This document shows, in pieces, positions 35,792 through 44,466 of a stretch of DNA of 64,000 nt. The notes below the pieces were generated by a model. The model worked only from the letters and a program-made list of their open reading frames with translations, was not told the origin of the DNA and did not search any database. The translations under genes were made by a program, and so were the position numbers. The stretch lies in assembly GCF_006459125.1 (NCBI RefSeq), contig NZ_CP041070.1:1860001-1924000 (forward strand), written 5' to 3'. Position 1 is the first letter of the stretch. Every line of letters begins with the position of its first letter. This DNA is from Halarcobacter anaerophilus. Its GTDB lineage: Bacteria > Campylobacterota > Campylobacteria > Campylobacterales > Arcobacteraceae.

Positions 35792-36333
35792 TACTCTTTC
35801 CTTTTTATAAATACAAATTCATCTACTTTTTTTACATTCCCAATTTTGTCAATAGATTTATAGTTTTTATTTTTATGCGCAATTAACGTATAAATTGCTT
35901 TATCATTATCTACTTTATAAATTCTATATCCCAGTAAAAACCATATTGGATTCAAATATCCAATATTGCTTATACTAAATAGTAAAAATATACCAAAGAA
36001 CAAGGAAGAAACGGTAGTTAAGTCATCAATTTCTATAAAATTATTTAAGCTAAAAGCAATTACAATTATTGATAAGAATACAGGCATCAATTCAGTATAA
36101 ATAGGATAAATTTTCTTCACTTTTAAACTATTTTCAGTATCACTATCAGTATGATTAATTATTACTTTTAAAGAACCCCACCCTAATATAACACCAATTA
36201 ATAGTAAAATAAATATTGATAAAATTCTATCTATATAATAAGAATCCAATATAATCTTATTTTGAATTAGATAAAAACATATAATCCAGTAGAAGGAAGC
36301 TATATTCATCAAAAATTTCAATTTATTTCTCAC
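35791..36333 (-). CDS. kwaA: KwaA-like four-helix membrane protein of the Kiwa system
   Basis: A 180-residue protein with four predicted membrane helices (about 8-25, 32-56, 86-104 and 109-134) and a cytoplasmic tail beginning LNPIWFLLGYRIYKV, the end typical of KwaA. KwaA anchors the Kiwa complex in the inner membrane. I chose the GTG at 36333; a TTG at 36351 and an internal ATG are alternatives, and none has a good ribosome binding site. Its stop overlaps the kwaB start by one base (TAATG). Confidence 0.65.
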   Translation of the reverse strand: MRNKLKFLMNIASFYWIICFYLIQNKIILDSYYIDRILSIFILLLIGVILGWGSLKVIINHTDSDTENSLKVKKIYPIYTELMPVFLSIIVIAFSLNNFIEIDDLTTVSSLFFGIFLLFSISNIGYLNPIWFLLGYRIYKVDNDKAIYTLIAHKNKNYKSIDKIGNVKKVDEFVFIKRKE

Positions 36334-36564
36334 ACATTGTAATTTCTGCAAATATAATATTTACTAAAATTAAGTTCTTTATTTTTTATTATTTTTATAT
36401 ACATAAATATTGGTATCCCTATTTTAATCAAGTTAGACAAATACATTTTATGATTATTTTATCTAAATAAATTTTAATATATAATTATATCTAGAGTTAT
36501 ATTATTAAAACACAGCTTATTCACATTATTACATTATAAATAATATTCAGTCAAAAAGCATCTA

Positions 36565-37347
36565 TTATAATATTTTCTCCTGCCCTATTCTATAAAGAGC
36601 AAAATCATATTTTATGGGATCATTTATATCAAACTCTTTTAGCTTTTGTGTTATTAGAAGTGCCGATTTCAAATCATAGGTTTTTCGTGTCAAAAGTCCT
36701 AGTTTTTGGGATACTTTAAAAGTGTGTGTATCAAGAGGTAAAATCAAATCTTTTTTATCTATGCCTTTCCAAAGTCCTAAATCAAGATTATCGTCTCTTA
36801 CCATCCATCTAAAAAACATATGCCATCTTTTATATGGAGCATTTCCTATCTCTTTTATTTCTCCTTTGGCATCTCTTTTCAATCTATTTGAAACCAAAAA
36901 AGTAAAACCTTGGGAGGTGTAGTTATTTGAGTATTTGTAAATTGTTTCTATTAAAAAATCTAAGCCTTCTAAAACATTGTTCTCTTTTTTATAAGCTTTA
37001 AAAAAAAGCTCTTCCAAAGAATTTTCCTGTTTCATCTTTCTAAAAGTTTTAAAGATCGTTTTTACATCTTGAGCATTTTGAAATCTATAATAAAATTTAT
37101 CCAGCTCTTTTTCTATTTTTTCTTCATTTTCATCCAATAAAGAAAAATCCAAACTATCCAAAAATTTTACAATCAGACTTGCTTTTCCGTAAGCAAACAA
37201 AGCACAAAGCAAAATTATATACTCATCTTTAAATCTGCTTGCAACCAAAAGTGGATCAGGTTTTTCATAACTTAATTCATCTGCGCAGTTTCTACAAAGA
37301 ATCTCTTTATCCAAAAGTTCTTTGATTTTTTTATCATTTTTTGTCAA
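36565..37347 (-). CDS. DUF2400/TIGR02757-family protein
   Basis: A 260-residue protein of the TIGR02757 (DUF2400) family, distantly related to helix-hairpin-helix DNA glycosylases. Family segments are DPLLVASRFKDEYIILLCALFAYG, RWHMFFRWMVRDDNLDLGLWKGI and the LDTHTFKVSQKLGLL helix-hairpin region. Its function is not established; DNA repair is a guess from the fold. Its ATG overlaps the stop of the Sir2 gene by four bases. Confidence 0.85.
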   Translation of the reverse strand: MTKNDKKIKELLDKEILCRNCADELSYEKPDPLLVASRFKDEYIILLCALFAYGKASLIVKFLDSLDFSLLDENEEKIEKELDKFYYRFQNAQDVKTIFKTFRKMKQENSLEELFFKAYKKENNVLEGLDFLIETIYKYSNNYTSQGFTFLVSNRLKRDAKGEIKEIGNAPYKRWHMFFRWMVRDDNLDLGLWKGIDKKDLILPLDTHTFKVSQKLGLLTRKTYDLKSALLITQKLKEFDINDPIKYDFALYRIGQEKIL

Positions 37348-38045
37348 TTGTTTATATATTCCTCTATATCTTTTTCTATTTTTTTATATGCAGTGTTTGC
37401 ATCTTCATAATATATTTTATCAAAACACTCTTCTACTATAGCACTGCTTGGTTCAAGATTATTTAGTATCGCTTTTTGCGCAAAATTTGCTAAAGAACTT
37501 ACATCTATAACATTTCCGCTAGTTCCTATAACTACCAAAAGTCCGCAATCTTCCAAGATTTTATAAAGTTTTTCATACATAGGTGCTGCTTCACCGAAAA
37601 ATACGATATTCGGTCTCATTTTTGCACCGCATTTTTTGCAAGTTGAGTTTGAACTATTTTGCATCTCATACTTTATATTTACGATATCATCGCAACTCAT
37701 ACATCTAAGTTCTTGCAAAAAGCCGTGAAGATGAATTATATCTTGGCATTTGGCTTTTTCCAGCAGATCATCTATATTTTGAGTGATAACTTCAATTTTT
37801 CGGGGATATTTGTTTTTTAACCTTGCAATCATTTTATGGGCATTATTAGGTTTTTTATTTTTTATATCTTCTCTTCTTTGATTATAAAAATTAACTGTAG
37901 CTTCATAATTCCAGTTTAAACATCCTGCCATACAGATTTCATTTATATCATGATTTTCCCAAAGCCCGCCTTTATCTCTAAAAGTTGAGATACCGCTGCT
38001 TGCACTAAGTCCTGCTCCACTTAAAATGACTACTTTTTTATCCAT
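37344..38045 (-). CDS. cobB: NAD-dependent protein deacylase, Sir2 family
   Basis: A 233-residue sirtuin. NAD-binding GAGLSASSGISTFRDKGGLW, the catalytic region TQNIDDLLEKA with the active HLHG histidine, and two zinc CxxC pairs (CMSC and CKKC) are all present, followed by FFGEAAP and IGTSGNV. It removes acyl groups from lysines. It is a canonical CobB-type enzyme, not a defence SIR2 effector. It is co-transcribed with the DUF2400 gene. Confidence 0.93.
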   Translation of the reverse strand: MDKKVVILSGAGLSASSGISTFRDKGGLWENHDINEICMAGCLNWNYEATVNFYNQRREDIKNKKPNNAHKMIARLKNKYPRKIEVITQNIDDLLEKAKCQDIIHLHGFLQELRCMSCDDIVNIKYEMQNSSNSTCKKCGAKMRPNIVFFGEAAPMYEKLYKILEDCGLLVVIGTSGNVIDVSSLANFAQKAILNNLEPSSAIVEECFDKIYYEDANTAYKKIEKDIEEYINN

Positions 38046-38106
38046 TTAAAATCCAAAATTATTATTTGTTTTGGTATTATATCAATTATTTAAAAAGGAT
38101 TTAATA

Positions 38107-38688
38107 ATGGATTTTAAAGAGTTTAAAGATTTAGTAAAAAATACAAGAACAACAAGAAGATTTAAAAAAAACATATCTATATTTAATAAAGATCTAGAAG
38201 AGATTATTGACACGGCAAGAGTTGTTTCAAGCGCTATGAACAAACAACCTTTAAAATATATAATAGTTACAAAAAAAAAGTTAGTAGAAAAATTAAGCAG
38301 CAGTTCAAAATGGGCAAGCCATCTTGAAAACTGGACTCAAAGTAAAGATGAACAGCCAAGCGCTTATATAATAGTTTTAAACGATAGTTCAATAGACGGT
38401 TACTCAATGTTAGATTGCGGTATTGCTTTAAATACTATTATGCTTGGTTTAAAGCTAAAAGGTTTTGCCTCTTGCCCTTTAGGTTCAATAGATAAAGAAC
38501 TTTGCAAAAATCTTTTCTCACTTTCAAAAAACTTAGAACCTATTTTAGGAATTGCAGTAGGAATTGAAAATGAAACGGTAAAACTTGTAGATTTGAAAAA
38601 AGATACAAACTATTATAGAGATGAAAACGATACTCATTGTGTTCCAAAAAGAGTTTTAAAAGATATTTTAATAAAAAAGTATAACTAA
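38107..38688 (+). CDS. nitroreductase-family flavoprotein
   Basis: A 193-residue FMN-dependent nitroreductase-type protein. The start MDFKEFKDLVKNTRTTRRFKK is typical, with the arginines binding FMN, followed by ALNTIMLGLKLKGFASCPLGSID. The frame opens from a TTG at 38071, but AAAGGA sits correctly before the ATG at 38107. The natural substrate is unknown. It is divergent from the Sir2 gene. Confidence 0.88.
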   Translation: MDFKEFKDLVKNTRTTRRFKKNISIFNKDLEEIIDTARVVSSAMNKQPLKYIIVTKKKLVEKLSSSSKWASHLENWTQSKDEQPSAYIIVLNDSSIDGYSMLDCGIALNTIMLGLKLKGFASCPLGSIDKELCKNLFSLSKNLEPILGIAVGIENETVKLVDLKKDTNYYRDENDTHCVPKRVLKDILIKKYN

Positions 38689-38697
38689 AGTAGATTA

Positions 38698-38912
38698 ATG
38701 ACAGATTTTATAACTGGAATAATCACAATTTTTTTTGGGTTTTTTTGCCATTAACCTTTTTATGTTTTATTTTCGGCTCAAAGATTTTGGGAATACTTGG
38801 AAAAAATGGACTCAATATTGTTACAAGACTTATGGGACTTATACTTAGAGTAATTGGTGTACAAAGGCTTATTGAAGGTGCAAGTGACATTTATACAATG
38901 TTGATAAAATAG
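38698..38912 (+). pseudogene. remnant of a MarC-family membrane protein gene
   Basis: An ATG at 38698 opens MTDFITGIITIFFGFF, resembling a MarC start, then hits a stop. After a frame change in a T-rich stretch, LPLTFLCFIFGSKILG and then LGKNGLNIVTRLMGLILRVIG follow, the conserved MarC C-terminus with GLN..TRLMGLIL. About 120 codons of the middle are missing. It is a decayed, internally deleted gene ten bases after the nitroreductase. Confidence 0.7.
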
Positions 38913-38944
38913 TTTTTCTAATTTAGAAAATATTTATATCTATT

Positions 38945-39562
38945 TTATATTTTTTTCTTATTCGAAACTCTATGTAGAACATAATCTTTTTTCAAGTTTT
39001 TGATAAAAACAATTAAAAAAACTAGAAAAATTGATATTATAAATCCTATTACAAAAGCTACAACTACTATTAATTTTTTCTTTGGTTTATTTATCGGATT
39101 ATTTCCAATTTTAACATCAGATATTTTTTTTGTCATAATAAAACTTTTATAATATTTAACTTTTTCTTCATGTCTTTGTATGATTGAAAAAAAAGCTTTT
39201 TGTAAACTATTTTTAATTTCATCTTTATTTGTTGAAATACTGATTAAAACCAATAACTTATTAGTTTTTTTAGGCAAAGAGACTTCAATATTATTCTGTT
39301 TTTCAAGAATAACTGAAAGATCATATGGATTATCTAAAGAAACCATTCCAAAATTTTCACTTTGAATTTCACCTATTTCTACTAATAATTCACCTTTGTA
39401 GATGGGTTTTGGATTTTTTAAATAGGTATATATTATACTACAAAGTGTAACAACTAAAGTAAAAACCATTATAAAGTTCTTTTTATCCCAAATTATTAAT
39501 ATCAACTCTTTTAAATCTATTTCATCTTCGTAAATATATGTTCTTTGATCATTCTCATTCAT
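38945..39562 (-). CDS. Wzz-type chain-length determinant protein
   Basis: A 205-residue protein with the Wzz/tyrosine-kinase-adaptor layout: N-terminal EDEIDLKELILIIWDKKNFI, a first helix at about 30-50, a periplasmic domain with KPIYKGELLVEIG, then a second helix at about 168-192 preceded by NNPINKPKKK. It normally sets O-antigen or capsule chain length, but here no polysaccharide genes adjoin it. The start overlaps the stop of a tiny membrane peptide by four bases (ATGA). Confidence 0.85.
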   Translation of the reverse strand: MNENDQRTYIYEDEIDLKELILIIWDKKNFIMVFTLVVTLCSIIYTYLKNPKPIYKGELLVEIGEIQSENFGMVSLDNPYDLSVILEKQNNIEVSLPKKTNKLLVLISISTNKDEIKNSLQKAFFSIIQRHEEKVKYYKSFIMTKKISDVKIGNNPINKPKKKLIVVVAFVIGFIISIFLVFLIVFIKNLKKDYVLHRVSNKKKI

Positions 39563-39657
39563 TCAGCAATTACCTTAATTAAATAAACAAAGGAAAATAC
39601 AAATATTACGAATGAAAAAAATGAAGCACATAAATAATATTTTTGTTTCTTTTTCAT
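39559..39657 (-). CDS. 32-residue membrane peptide coupled to the Wzz-type gene
   Basis: Reading leftward: AAGGTGATT then ATG, then MKKKQKYYLCASFFSFVIF and VFSFVYLIKVIAE. One membrane helix follows a basic start. A strong ribosome binding site and an ATGA overlap with the downstream Wzz-type gene argue that it is translated. Function is unknown; it may be a partner of the Wzz-type protein. Confidence 0.6.
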   Translation of the reverse strand: MKKKQKYYLCASFFSFVIFVFSFVYLIKVIAE

Positions 39658-39671
39658 AATCACCTTTTTAT

Positions 39672-39683
39672 AGACTATAGTCT
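39672..39683. promoter_or_regulatory. 12-bp palindrome between the Wzz-type operon and the XRE gene
   Basis: AGACTATAGTCT is a perfect palindrome in the divergent promoter region. A related half-site GACTATGGT occurs at 39730-39738, just before the XRE start codon. It is a good candidate operator for the adjacent XRE regulator. Confidence 0.5.
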
Positions 39684-39745
39684 GTTGTTAAAAGAAGTAT
39701 ATCTAGTTAAAGTTAAAATTCAAATTAACGACTATGGTATATTAA

Positions 39746-40000
39746 ATGAAAAATATTTATATTGATTTTAGTGAAGAAGAAATTGCGAACTTCTATAAAT
39801 TAATTGGTAAAAACGTTAAAAGATTAAGAATGCTGCATAATTTTACTCAAATGGATTTAGGTATTGCACTTGGGCATACAGGTATTGGAACAGTTTCTGT
39901 TGCAGAAGTTTATTATAATAAGAAACATTTTAATTTAGAACATTTATATAAAATGTCAAAAATATTCAATTGTGAAATTAATGAATTTTTTAAGTCATAA
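39746..40000 (+). CDS. XRE-family helix-turn-helix regulator
   Basis: An 84-residue protein made almost entirely of an XRE/Cro-type HTH domain: IGKNVKRLRMLHNFTQMDLGIALG, then the recognition region and LEHLYKMSKIFNCEINEFFK. It probably controls the divergent Wzz-type operon and itself through the nearby palindrome. No ligand or peptidase domain is attached. Confidence 0.85.
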   Translation: MKNIYIDFSEEEIANFYKLIGKNVKRLRMLHNFTQMDLGIALGHTGIGTVSVAEVYYNKKHFNLEHLYKMSKIFNCEINEFFKS

Positions 40001-40275
40001 AAAATAAATTTAATATAGATTAAAAACAAAATTATAAATAAAATATTTTAAGGTCTTATAAAGGTAAATAACACCATGATTCTTTTAACAACATCACAGT
40101 GCTTCTAAATTGAAGGATTATATCTCTTGTAAAAATCCATCTAAGGATATATCAACTTTCAACTACAACATGGAGTTATTTTCATTTATCAAGTAAATTT
40201 AAAATCCACTTAATGTAGGAAACTAGAGTAGAAGATAAAATAATTAATATTATAAATAAAAGGATTTAATAATTA
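40001..40275. other. AT-rich non-coding stretch before the SDR gene
   Basis: No gene, hairpin cluster or known RNA is visible. It ends with AAAAGGA, the ribosome binding site of the SDR gene. Confidence 0.4.
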
Positions 40276-41097
40276 ATGAAAAACATACTTATTACAGGAT
40301 GTTCATCAGGAATCGGACTTGAAACTGCAAAAATTTTGAAAAACAACGGTATAAAAGTTTATGCAAGTGCAAGAAAACAAAAAGATGTAGAGATGTTAGA
40401 AGAGCTGGGATTTGAAACTTTTTTACTAGATGTTACAAAACCTCAACATATAACAACAGCTTTAGAGCAGATTATCAAAAACGACAACAAAATCGATGCC
40501 GTTTTCAACAACGCCGGCTTTGGACAACCTGGAGCCGTAGAAGATATAAGTGTAGATATTCTAAAAGAGGAATTTGAAACAAACTTCTTTGGAATGCATG
40601 AAATGACAAGACAAGTTCTGCCTTTCATGAGAAAACAAGGGTATGGGAAAATAATACAGCACTCTTCGGTTTTAGGAATAATAAGTTTAAAATTTAGAGG
40701 AGCATACAATGCTTCTAAATATGCGATTGAAGGACTTGCCGATACTCTAAGACAAGAACTGTCAAATACGAATATTAGTGTTAGCACTATAAATACAGGA
40801 CCCGTTACAAGTAAATTTAGAGAAAATGCTCTGAATAATTTTAGAAAAAATGTCGATATTGAAAATAGTGCTTTTTCCAAAACTTATAAAAATGAACTAA
40901 AACAAAGACTTGAAAACGATAAAGACGATACGCCTTTTAATCTGCCGCCAAGTTCTGTTGCAAATGTTGTTTTAAAAATAATAAATACGCAAAAACCAAA
41001 ACCTAGATATTATGTTACAAAAGCAACATATATCTTAGGTTTTGCAAAAAGAGTTTTATCAACTTCTTTACTGGATAAAATTCTAAATAGAATATAA
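40276..41097 (+). CDS. short-chain dehydrogenase/reductase
   Basis: Classical SDR of 273 residues. It has NAD(P)-binding TGCSSGIGLETAK at the N-terminus, NNAGFG, the catalytic serine in IIQHSSVLGI and the YNASKYAIEGL Tyr-Lys pair, then INTGPV. The last 60 residues resemble acyl- or retinol-type SDRs that associate with membranes. Substrate is unknown. It ends in a terminator shared with the convergent NhaC-type gene. Confidence 0.88.
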   Translation: MKNILITGCSSGIGLETAKILKNNGIKVYASARKQKDVEMLEELGFETFLLDVTKPQHITTALEQIIKNDNKIDAVFNNAGFGQPGAVEDISVDILKEEFETNFFGMHEMTRQVLPFMRKQGYGKIIQHSSVLGIISLKFRGAYNASKYAIEGLADTLRQELSNTNISVSTINTGPVTSKFRENALNNFRKNVDIENSAFSKTYKNELKQRLENDKDDTPFNLPPSSVANVVLKIINTQKPKPRYYVTKATYILGFAKRVLSTSLLDKILNRI

Positions 41098-41124
41098 AAG
41101 AGGGTTTAATAAGCCTCTTTTATA
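41093..41124. terminator. bidirectional terminator between the SDR and NhaC genes
   Basis: TATAAAAGAGG (41093-41103) pairs with CCTCTTTTATA (41114-41124), an 11-bp stem. The SDR stop codon is in the left arm and the NhaC stop is in the loop. Confidence 0.75.
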
Positions 41125-42821
41125 TACGGTTTTCCGTAAAATCTTAAAACTAAAAAGATTACCAAAAATCCCAAAGGCAATAAAATATAAGTTGAAACTC
41201 CAAAGGCTGCAGGTAAAAAACCACAGACAATAGCTACAATTCCTACAAAAAGCGCATAATATAACTGGGTTGAGATATGATCCATATGATGGCAAGATGA
41301 TGCCATTGAGGATAAAATAGAAGTATCTGAAATCGGAGAACAGTGATCACCGAAGATTGCTCCTGTTAATACCGCACCGACATTTAAAACAATATAATCA
41401 TGCAAATCCGCACCTTCAAGTCCTGTTTGAATTCCAACCGCATTTGCCAAAGGAATTGTTAAAGGCATTAAAATTCCCATTGTTCCGTATGATGTTCCTG
41501 TCGAAAATGAGATAATAGAACCTAAAACAAATATTATAGTAGGAAGTATGAACTGAGGAGTAGAATCAGAAAGAATAGTTACCAAATAACTTGCCGTACC
41601 AAGCTCTTTCATAACAGCAGATAAAGACCAAGCTAAAATCAATATCACAGCAGTTATAACTAAAGCTTTTACACCGTGAACCCAAGTCTCTATAGCTTCA
41701 TGAAGTGAAAATATTTTTTGTTGTAATCCCATTGCAATAGCCACAAGAGAAGCAAATAACGCTGCTTGAAAAATTACCACTGAGGCATCAGCAGAACCGA
41801 AAGACTCTCTTATTGCATAAAAAGAGAAAGGATCTGCTTCAACAGCTTTTAAAACTTCACCTTCTAAAGCAGAAACTCCGTTCATATAAAACCCTACAAT
41901 AGCAACAATAATTAAAACAAAAATCGGAATAATTGCATTAAAAATAGAGTAAGATACACCCTCTTTTGGCAGCATAAAAGAGTTTTCCTGATTCATTAAA
42001 GAACTCTCGTTTTTTGGATCTGTTAAATGTCCTTTATGATGGGCTCTTTTTGCAGCTTTATACATCGGTCCAAACTCTCTTAAAGTAAGTGCCGAAAAAA
42101 GAACGAAACCTAACATTAAAATATTATAAAACCTATAAGGCAAAGTCTCAACAAAAATTGCAAAAGCGTTTATATCAGGCTGACCGATTGTTACATAAGC
42201 ATCTTTTATTAAAGATAATTCATATCCCACCCAAGTAGAAATTAAAGCAAGTCCCGCAATAGGAGCAGCCGTTGCATCAATTACAAAAGCCAGTTTTTCT
42301 CTTGCTATTTTAAGTCTATCCGTTACGGGTTTCATAATAGGACCAATAACCAAAGAGTTTGCATAATCATCAAAAAATATAAAAAATCCCATAATCCAAG
42401 TATAGATTTGCGCACTTGCAGGTGTTTTTGCCCTGCTTGCAAGTTTTTCCGCAATTGCTCTTGGTCCTCCCATTTTAGTAATTACGGCAATCATACCACC
42501 AATAGTTAAGACTTGCATAACAATTCCCGCATTCCAAGAATCGGCTAAAGAGCCGACCATTTTTGATGACATATCCACAAAAGCTGCAAAAAATGAAACA
42601 AAAATATTCGAGCTAGTTACATTTACTATAAATGTACCGACAAATATTCCGACAAACAGTGAGAATACTACATTTCTTGTAATAAAAGCCAAAACAATCG
42701 CAACCAAAGGAGGTAAAAGAGTGAAAGCTCCAAAAAGTGTAGAATTATCACTTACATTAGAAGCAAAGCCCGAAAAAGGGACTAAACTTAAAAATAATAT
42801 AGCAATAAATATATTTTTCAA
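41106..42821 (-). CDS. NhaC-family Na+/H+ antiporter
   Basis: A 571-residue secondary transporter of the NhaC family. An N-terminal signal-like helix is followed by about twelve membrane helices. Family motifs are IFFDDYANSLVIGPIMKPVTDR, ATAAPIAGLALISTWVGYELSLI, SFSTGTSYGTMGILMPL and FGDHCSPISDTSILSSMAS. It exchanges sodium for protons, possibly coupled to organic acids in some members. It is a single gene with about 95 bases upstream before an ABC permease gene. Confidence 0.9.
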   Translation of the reverse strand: MKNIFIAILFLSLVPFSGFASNVSDNSTLFGAFTLLPPLVAIVLAFITRNVVFSLFVGIFVGTFIVNVTSSNIFVSFFAAFVDMSSKMVGSLADSWNAGIVMQVLTIGGMIAVITKMGGPRAIAEKLASRAKTPASAQIYTWIMGFFIFFDDYANSLVIGPIMKPVTDRLKIAREKLAFVIDATAAPIAGLALISTWVGYELSLIKDAYVTIGQPDINAFAIFVETLPYRFYNILMLGFVLFSALTLREFGPMYKAAKRAHHKGHLTDPKNESSLMNQENSFMLPKEGVSYSIFNAIIPIFVLIIVAIVGFYMNGVSALEGEVLKAVEADPFSFYAIRESFGSADASVVIFQAALFASLVAIAMGLQQKIFSLHEAIETWVHGVKALVITAVILILAWSLSAVMKELGTASYLVTILSDSTPQFILPTIIFVLGSIISFSTGTSYGTMGILMPLTIPLANAVGIQTGLEGADLHDYIVLNVGAVLTGAIFGDHCSPISDTSILSSMASSCHHMDHISTQLYYALFVGIVAIVCGFLPAAFGVSTYILLPLGFLVIFLVLRFYGKPYIKEAY

Positions 42822-42920
42822 AAATATCTTCCTTAAAAAAAGTTAGAGAAAATTATAACATATAAGCAGTTAAAAGTATCAAATTAATTATATATTTATT
42901 TTAGATAAATTTCATAAGTA

Positions 42921-43721
42921 TCAAGTTTGCTGGATCTCTTTTTCATTTGTTTTACTTTGTAAAAAGTCAGATATCTGCATTAAACAAAAAGTGACGATAA
43001 AGATCATAAGACCGGGGAAAAAACTCACCCACCAAGCTATATCTATAACAGCCTTTCCGTCACTTAAAAGTGTTCCCCAAGACATTTGGGGCGGATTTAT
43101 TCCTAATCCTAAAAAAGAGAGTCCTGATTCTGCTAAAATTGCGCCTCCTACTCCAAAAGTAAAAGAAATTAAAAATATCGGAGCCAAAAGAGGAGCAAAA
43201 TATTTGAATATTATCTTTAGTTTTGAAACTTTTGCCAATTTCAAAATTTTTATGTAAGCTTTATTTCCTATAGCAAAACTTTCACTTCTAATAAGTCTTG
43301 CCATTCCCATCCATCCGGTAATTGATATAACTACGATAAGAACAAAAGAGGAAGCTTGTATATATGAAACTAAAGCCAAAAGAAGAAAGAAAGTAGGAAA
43401 GGTTAAAAACAGATCAATCAAAATAGTAATTGTTTTATCTATTTTCCCTTTAAAAAACCCTGCATTAATACCGATAAAAAGTCCTACCAAAGAGGCTATT
43501 GCGGCACTTATAAAACCGATTAATAAAGAGGTCTGACCTCCTGCTAAAATTCTTGCTAAAATATCTCTTCCTAATCTATCCGTACCCAGAATATGTTCAA
43601 AAGAAGGTGCCTGCAAAATTTTTTGGGGATTTAGTTCAAAAGGAGAAACAGTATAGAAAAAAGGCATTATGAAGATTATAAGAATTAATGAAATTAAAAT
43701 AAGAAATGCCGTTTTTGCCAT
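42921..43721 (-). CDS. peptide-type ABC transporter permease (OppC/DppC-like)
   Basis: A 266-residue permease with about six membrane helices. It has the OppC N-terminal segment ILGTDRLGRDILARILAGGQTSL, the EAA-like loop near FAIGNKAYIKILK, and LAESGLSFLGLGINPPQMSWG near the end. It would form half of a peptide or nickel importer channel. No partner permease, ATPase or binding protein lies next to it, so the other subunits must be encoded elsewhere. It follows rsmD by four bases on the same strand. Confidence 0.87.
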   Translation of the reverse strand: MAKTAFLILISLILIIFIMPFFYTVSPFELNPQKILQAPSFEHILGTDRLGRDILARILAGGQTSLLIGFISAAIASLVGLFIGINAGFFKGKIDKTITILIDLFLTFPTFFLLLALVSYIQASSFVLIVVISITGWMGMARLIRSESFAIGNKAYIKILKLAKVSKLKIIFKYFAPLLAPIFLISFTFGVGGAILAESGLSFLGLGINPPQMSWGTLLSDGKAVIDIAWWVSFFPGLMIFIVTFCLMQISDFLQSKTNEKEIQQT

Positions 43722-43725
43722 GTTT

Positions 43726-44316
43726 TTACTTATAAGTATAGTAAGACAAAGAACTCTTACCGAATTTTTTTGTTTTATTCAAAATAAATTTACCTAAACG
43801 TTCAGGCATTTCAAGAGTCGAAACATGTTCAAATATAATCATAAAGATATTTTCATTTTCAATATTTTCAATCATATCAAAACTTTTTTTATAAACTTCA
43901 TCCATCCCTTCTCTATAATCAAAAGGAGGATCTACGTATAAAATCAATTCATCATTTGAGTTTTTCAAACTATTTAATATACTTGGAGTTTGAATAAAAG
44001 TATCTCCCATAAAAGTTTGACATTTTTGAGGTTCGATTGCATTACAATTTTTAGTTAATATTCTATAAGAGTTTTTGTCTAATTCAACAAAATATGCTCT
44101 TTTTGCTTCTCTGCTTACTGCTTCAAGTCCTATGCTTCCGCTTCCTGCAAAACTCTCAATAAAAATTTTATCTATAATATCAAATTGGAGGACATTAAAC
44201 AAAGACTCTTTTAATCTAGCTTTTGAGCTTCTTGTTACTTCCAAAGAAGGCAATTCCAAAAGTTTGCCTTTATATTTACCCGCAATGATTTTTGTAGTAG
44301 GTCCGTTGTGTTTCAT
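43726..44316 (-). CDS. rsmD: 16S rRNA (guanine966-N2)-methyltransferase RsmD
   Basis: A 196-residue SAM-dependent methyltransferase. It has IIAGKYKGKLLELP and RSSKARLKESLFNVL at the start, the SAM motif ESFAGSGSIGLEAVSR, then YVDPPFDYR (the DPPF catalytic motif). It modifies G966 of 16S rRNA. The gene is divergent from the DUF4405 gene and four bases upstream of the ABC permease gene. Confidence 0.92.
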   Translation of the reverse strand: MKHNGPTTKIIAGKYKGKLLELPSLEVTRSSKARLKESLFNVLQFDIIDKIFIESFAGSGSIGLEAVSREAKRAYFVELDKNSYRILTKNCNAIEPQKCQTFMGDTFIQTPSILNSLKNSNDELILYVDPPFDYREGMDEVYKKSFDMIENIENENIFMIIFEHVSTLEMPERLGKFILNKTKKFGKSSLSYYTYK

Positions 44317-44466
44317 TCATTTTCACCATTAAATTTTGGCGTATTATAGTAAAAAATTGTTGAGGATTTAATTTGGAATTGATTTTGTTAATATTGTATT
44401 AATATAAAGTTTAACTTTTGTAAAATTTATCGCTTATAATTTCATTAGATAAAGTAAGGAGAAAAA

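Noticed and set aside
36334-36450. Small peptide frame ending at the kwaA start (MYLSNLIKIGIP...)
   Set aside because: Very AT-rich, no ribosome binding site and no recognisable features; probably chance, although its stop overlaps the GTG of kwaA.
37344-38045. Sir2 protein as a defence NADase
   Set aside because: It has the canonical deacylase motifs and zinc CxxC pairs, stands alone with a housekeeping-type gene, and has no second effector domain.
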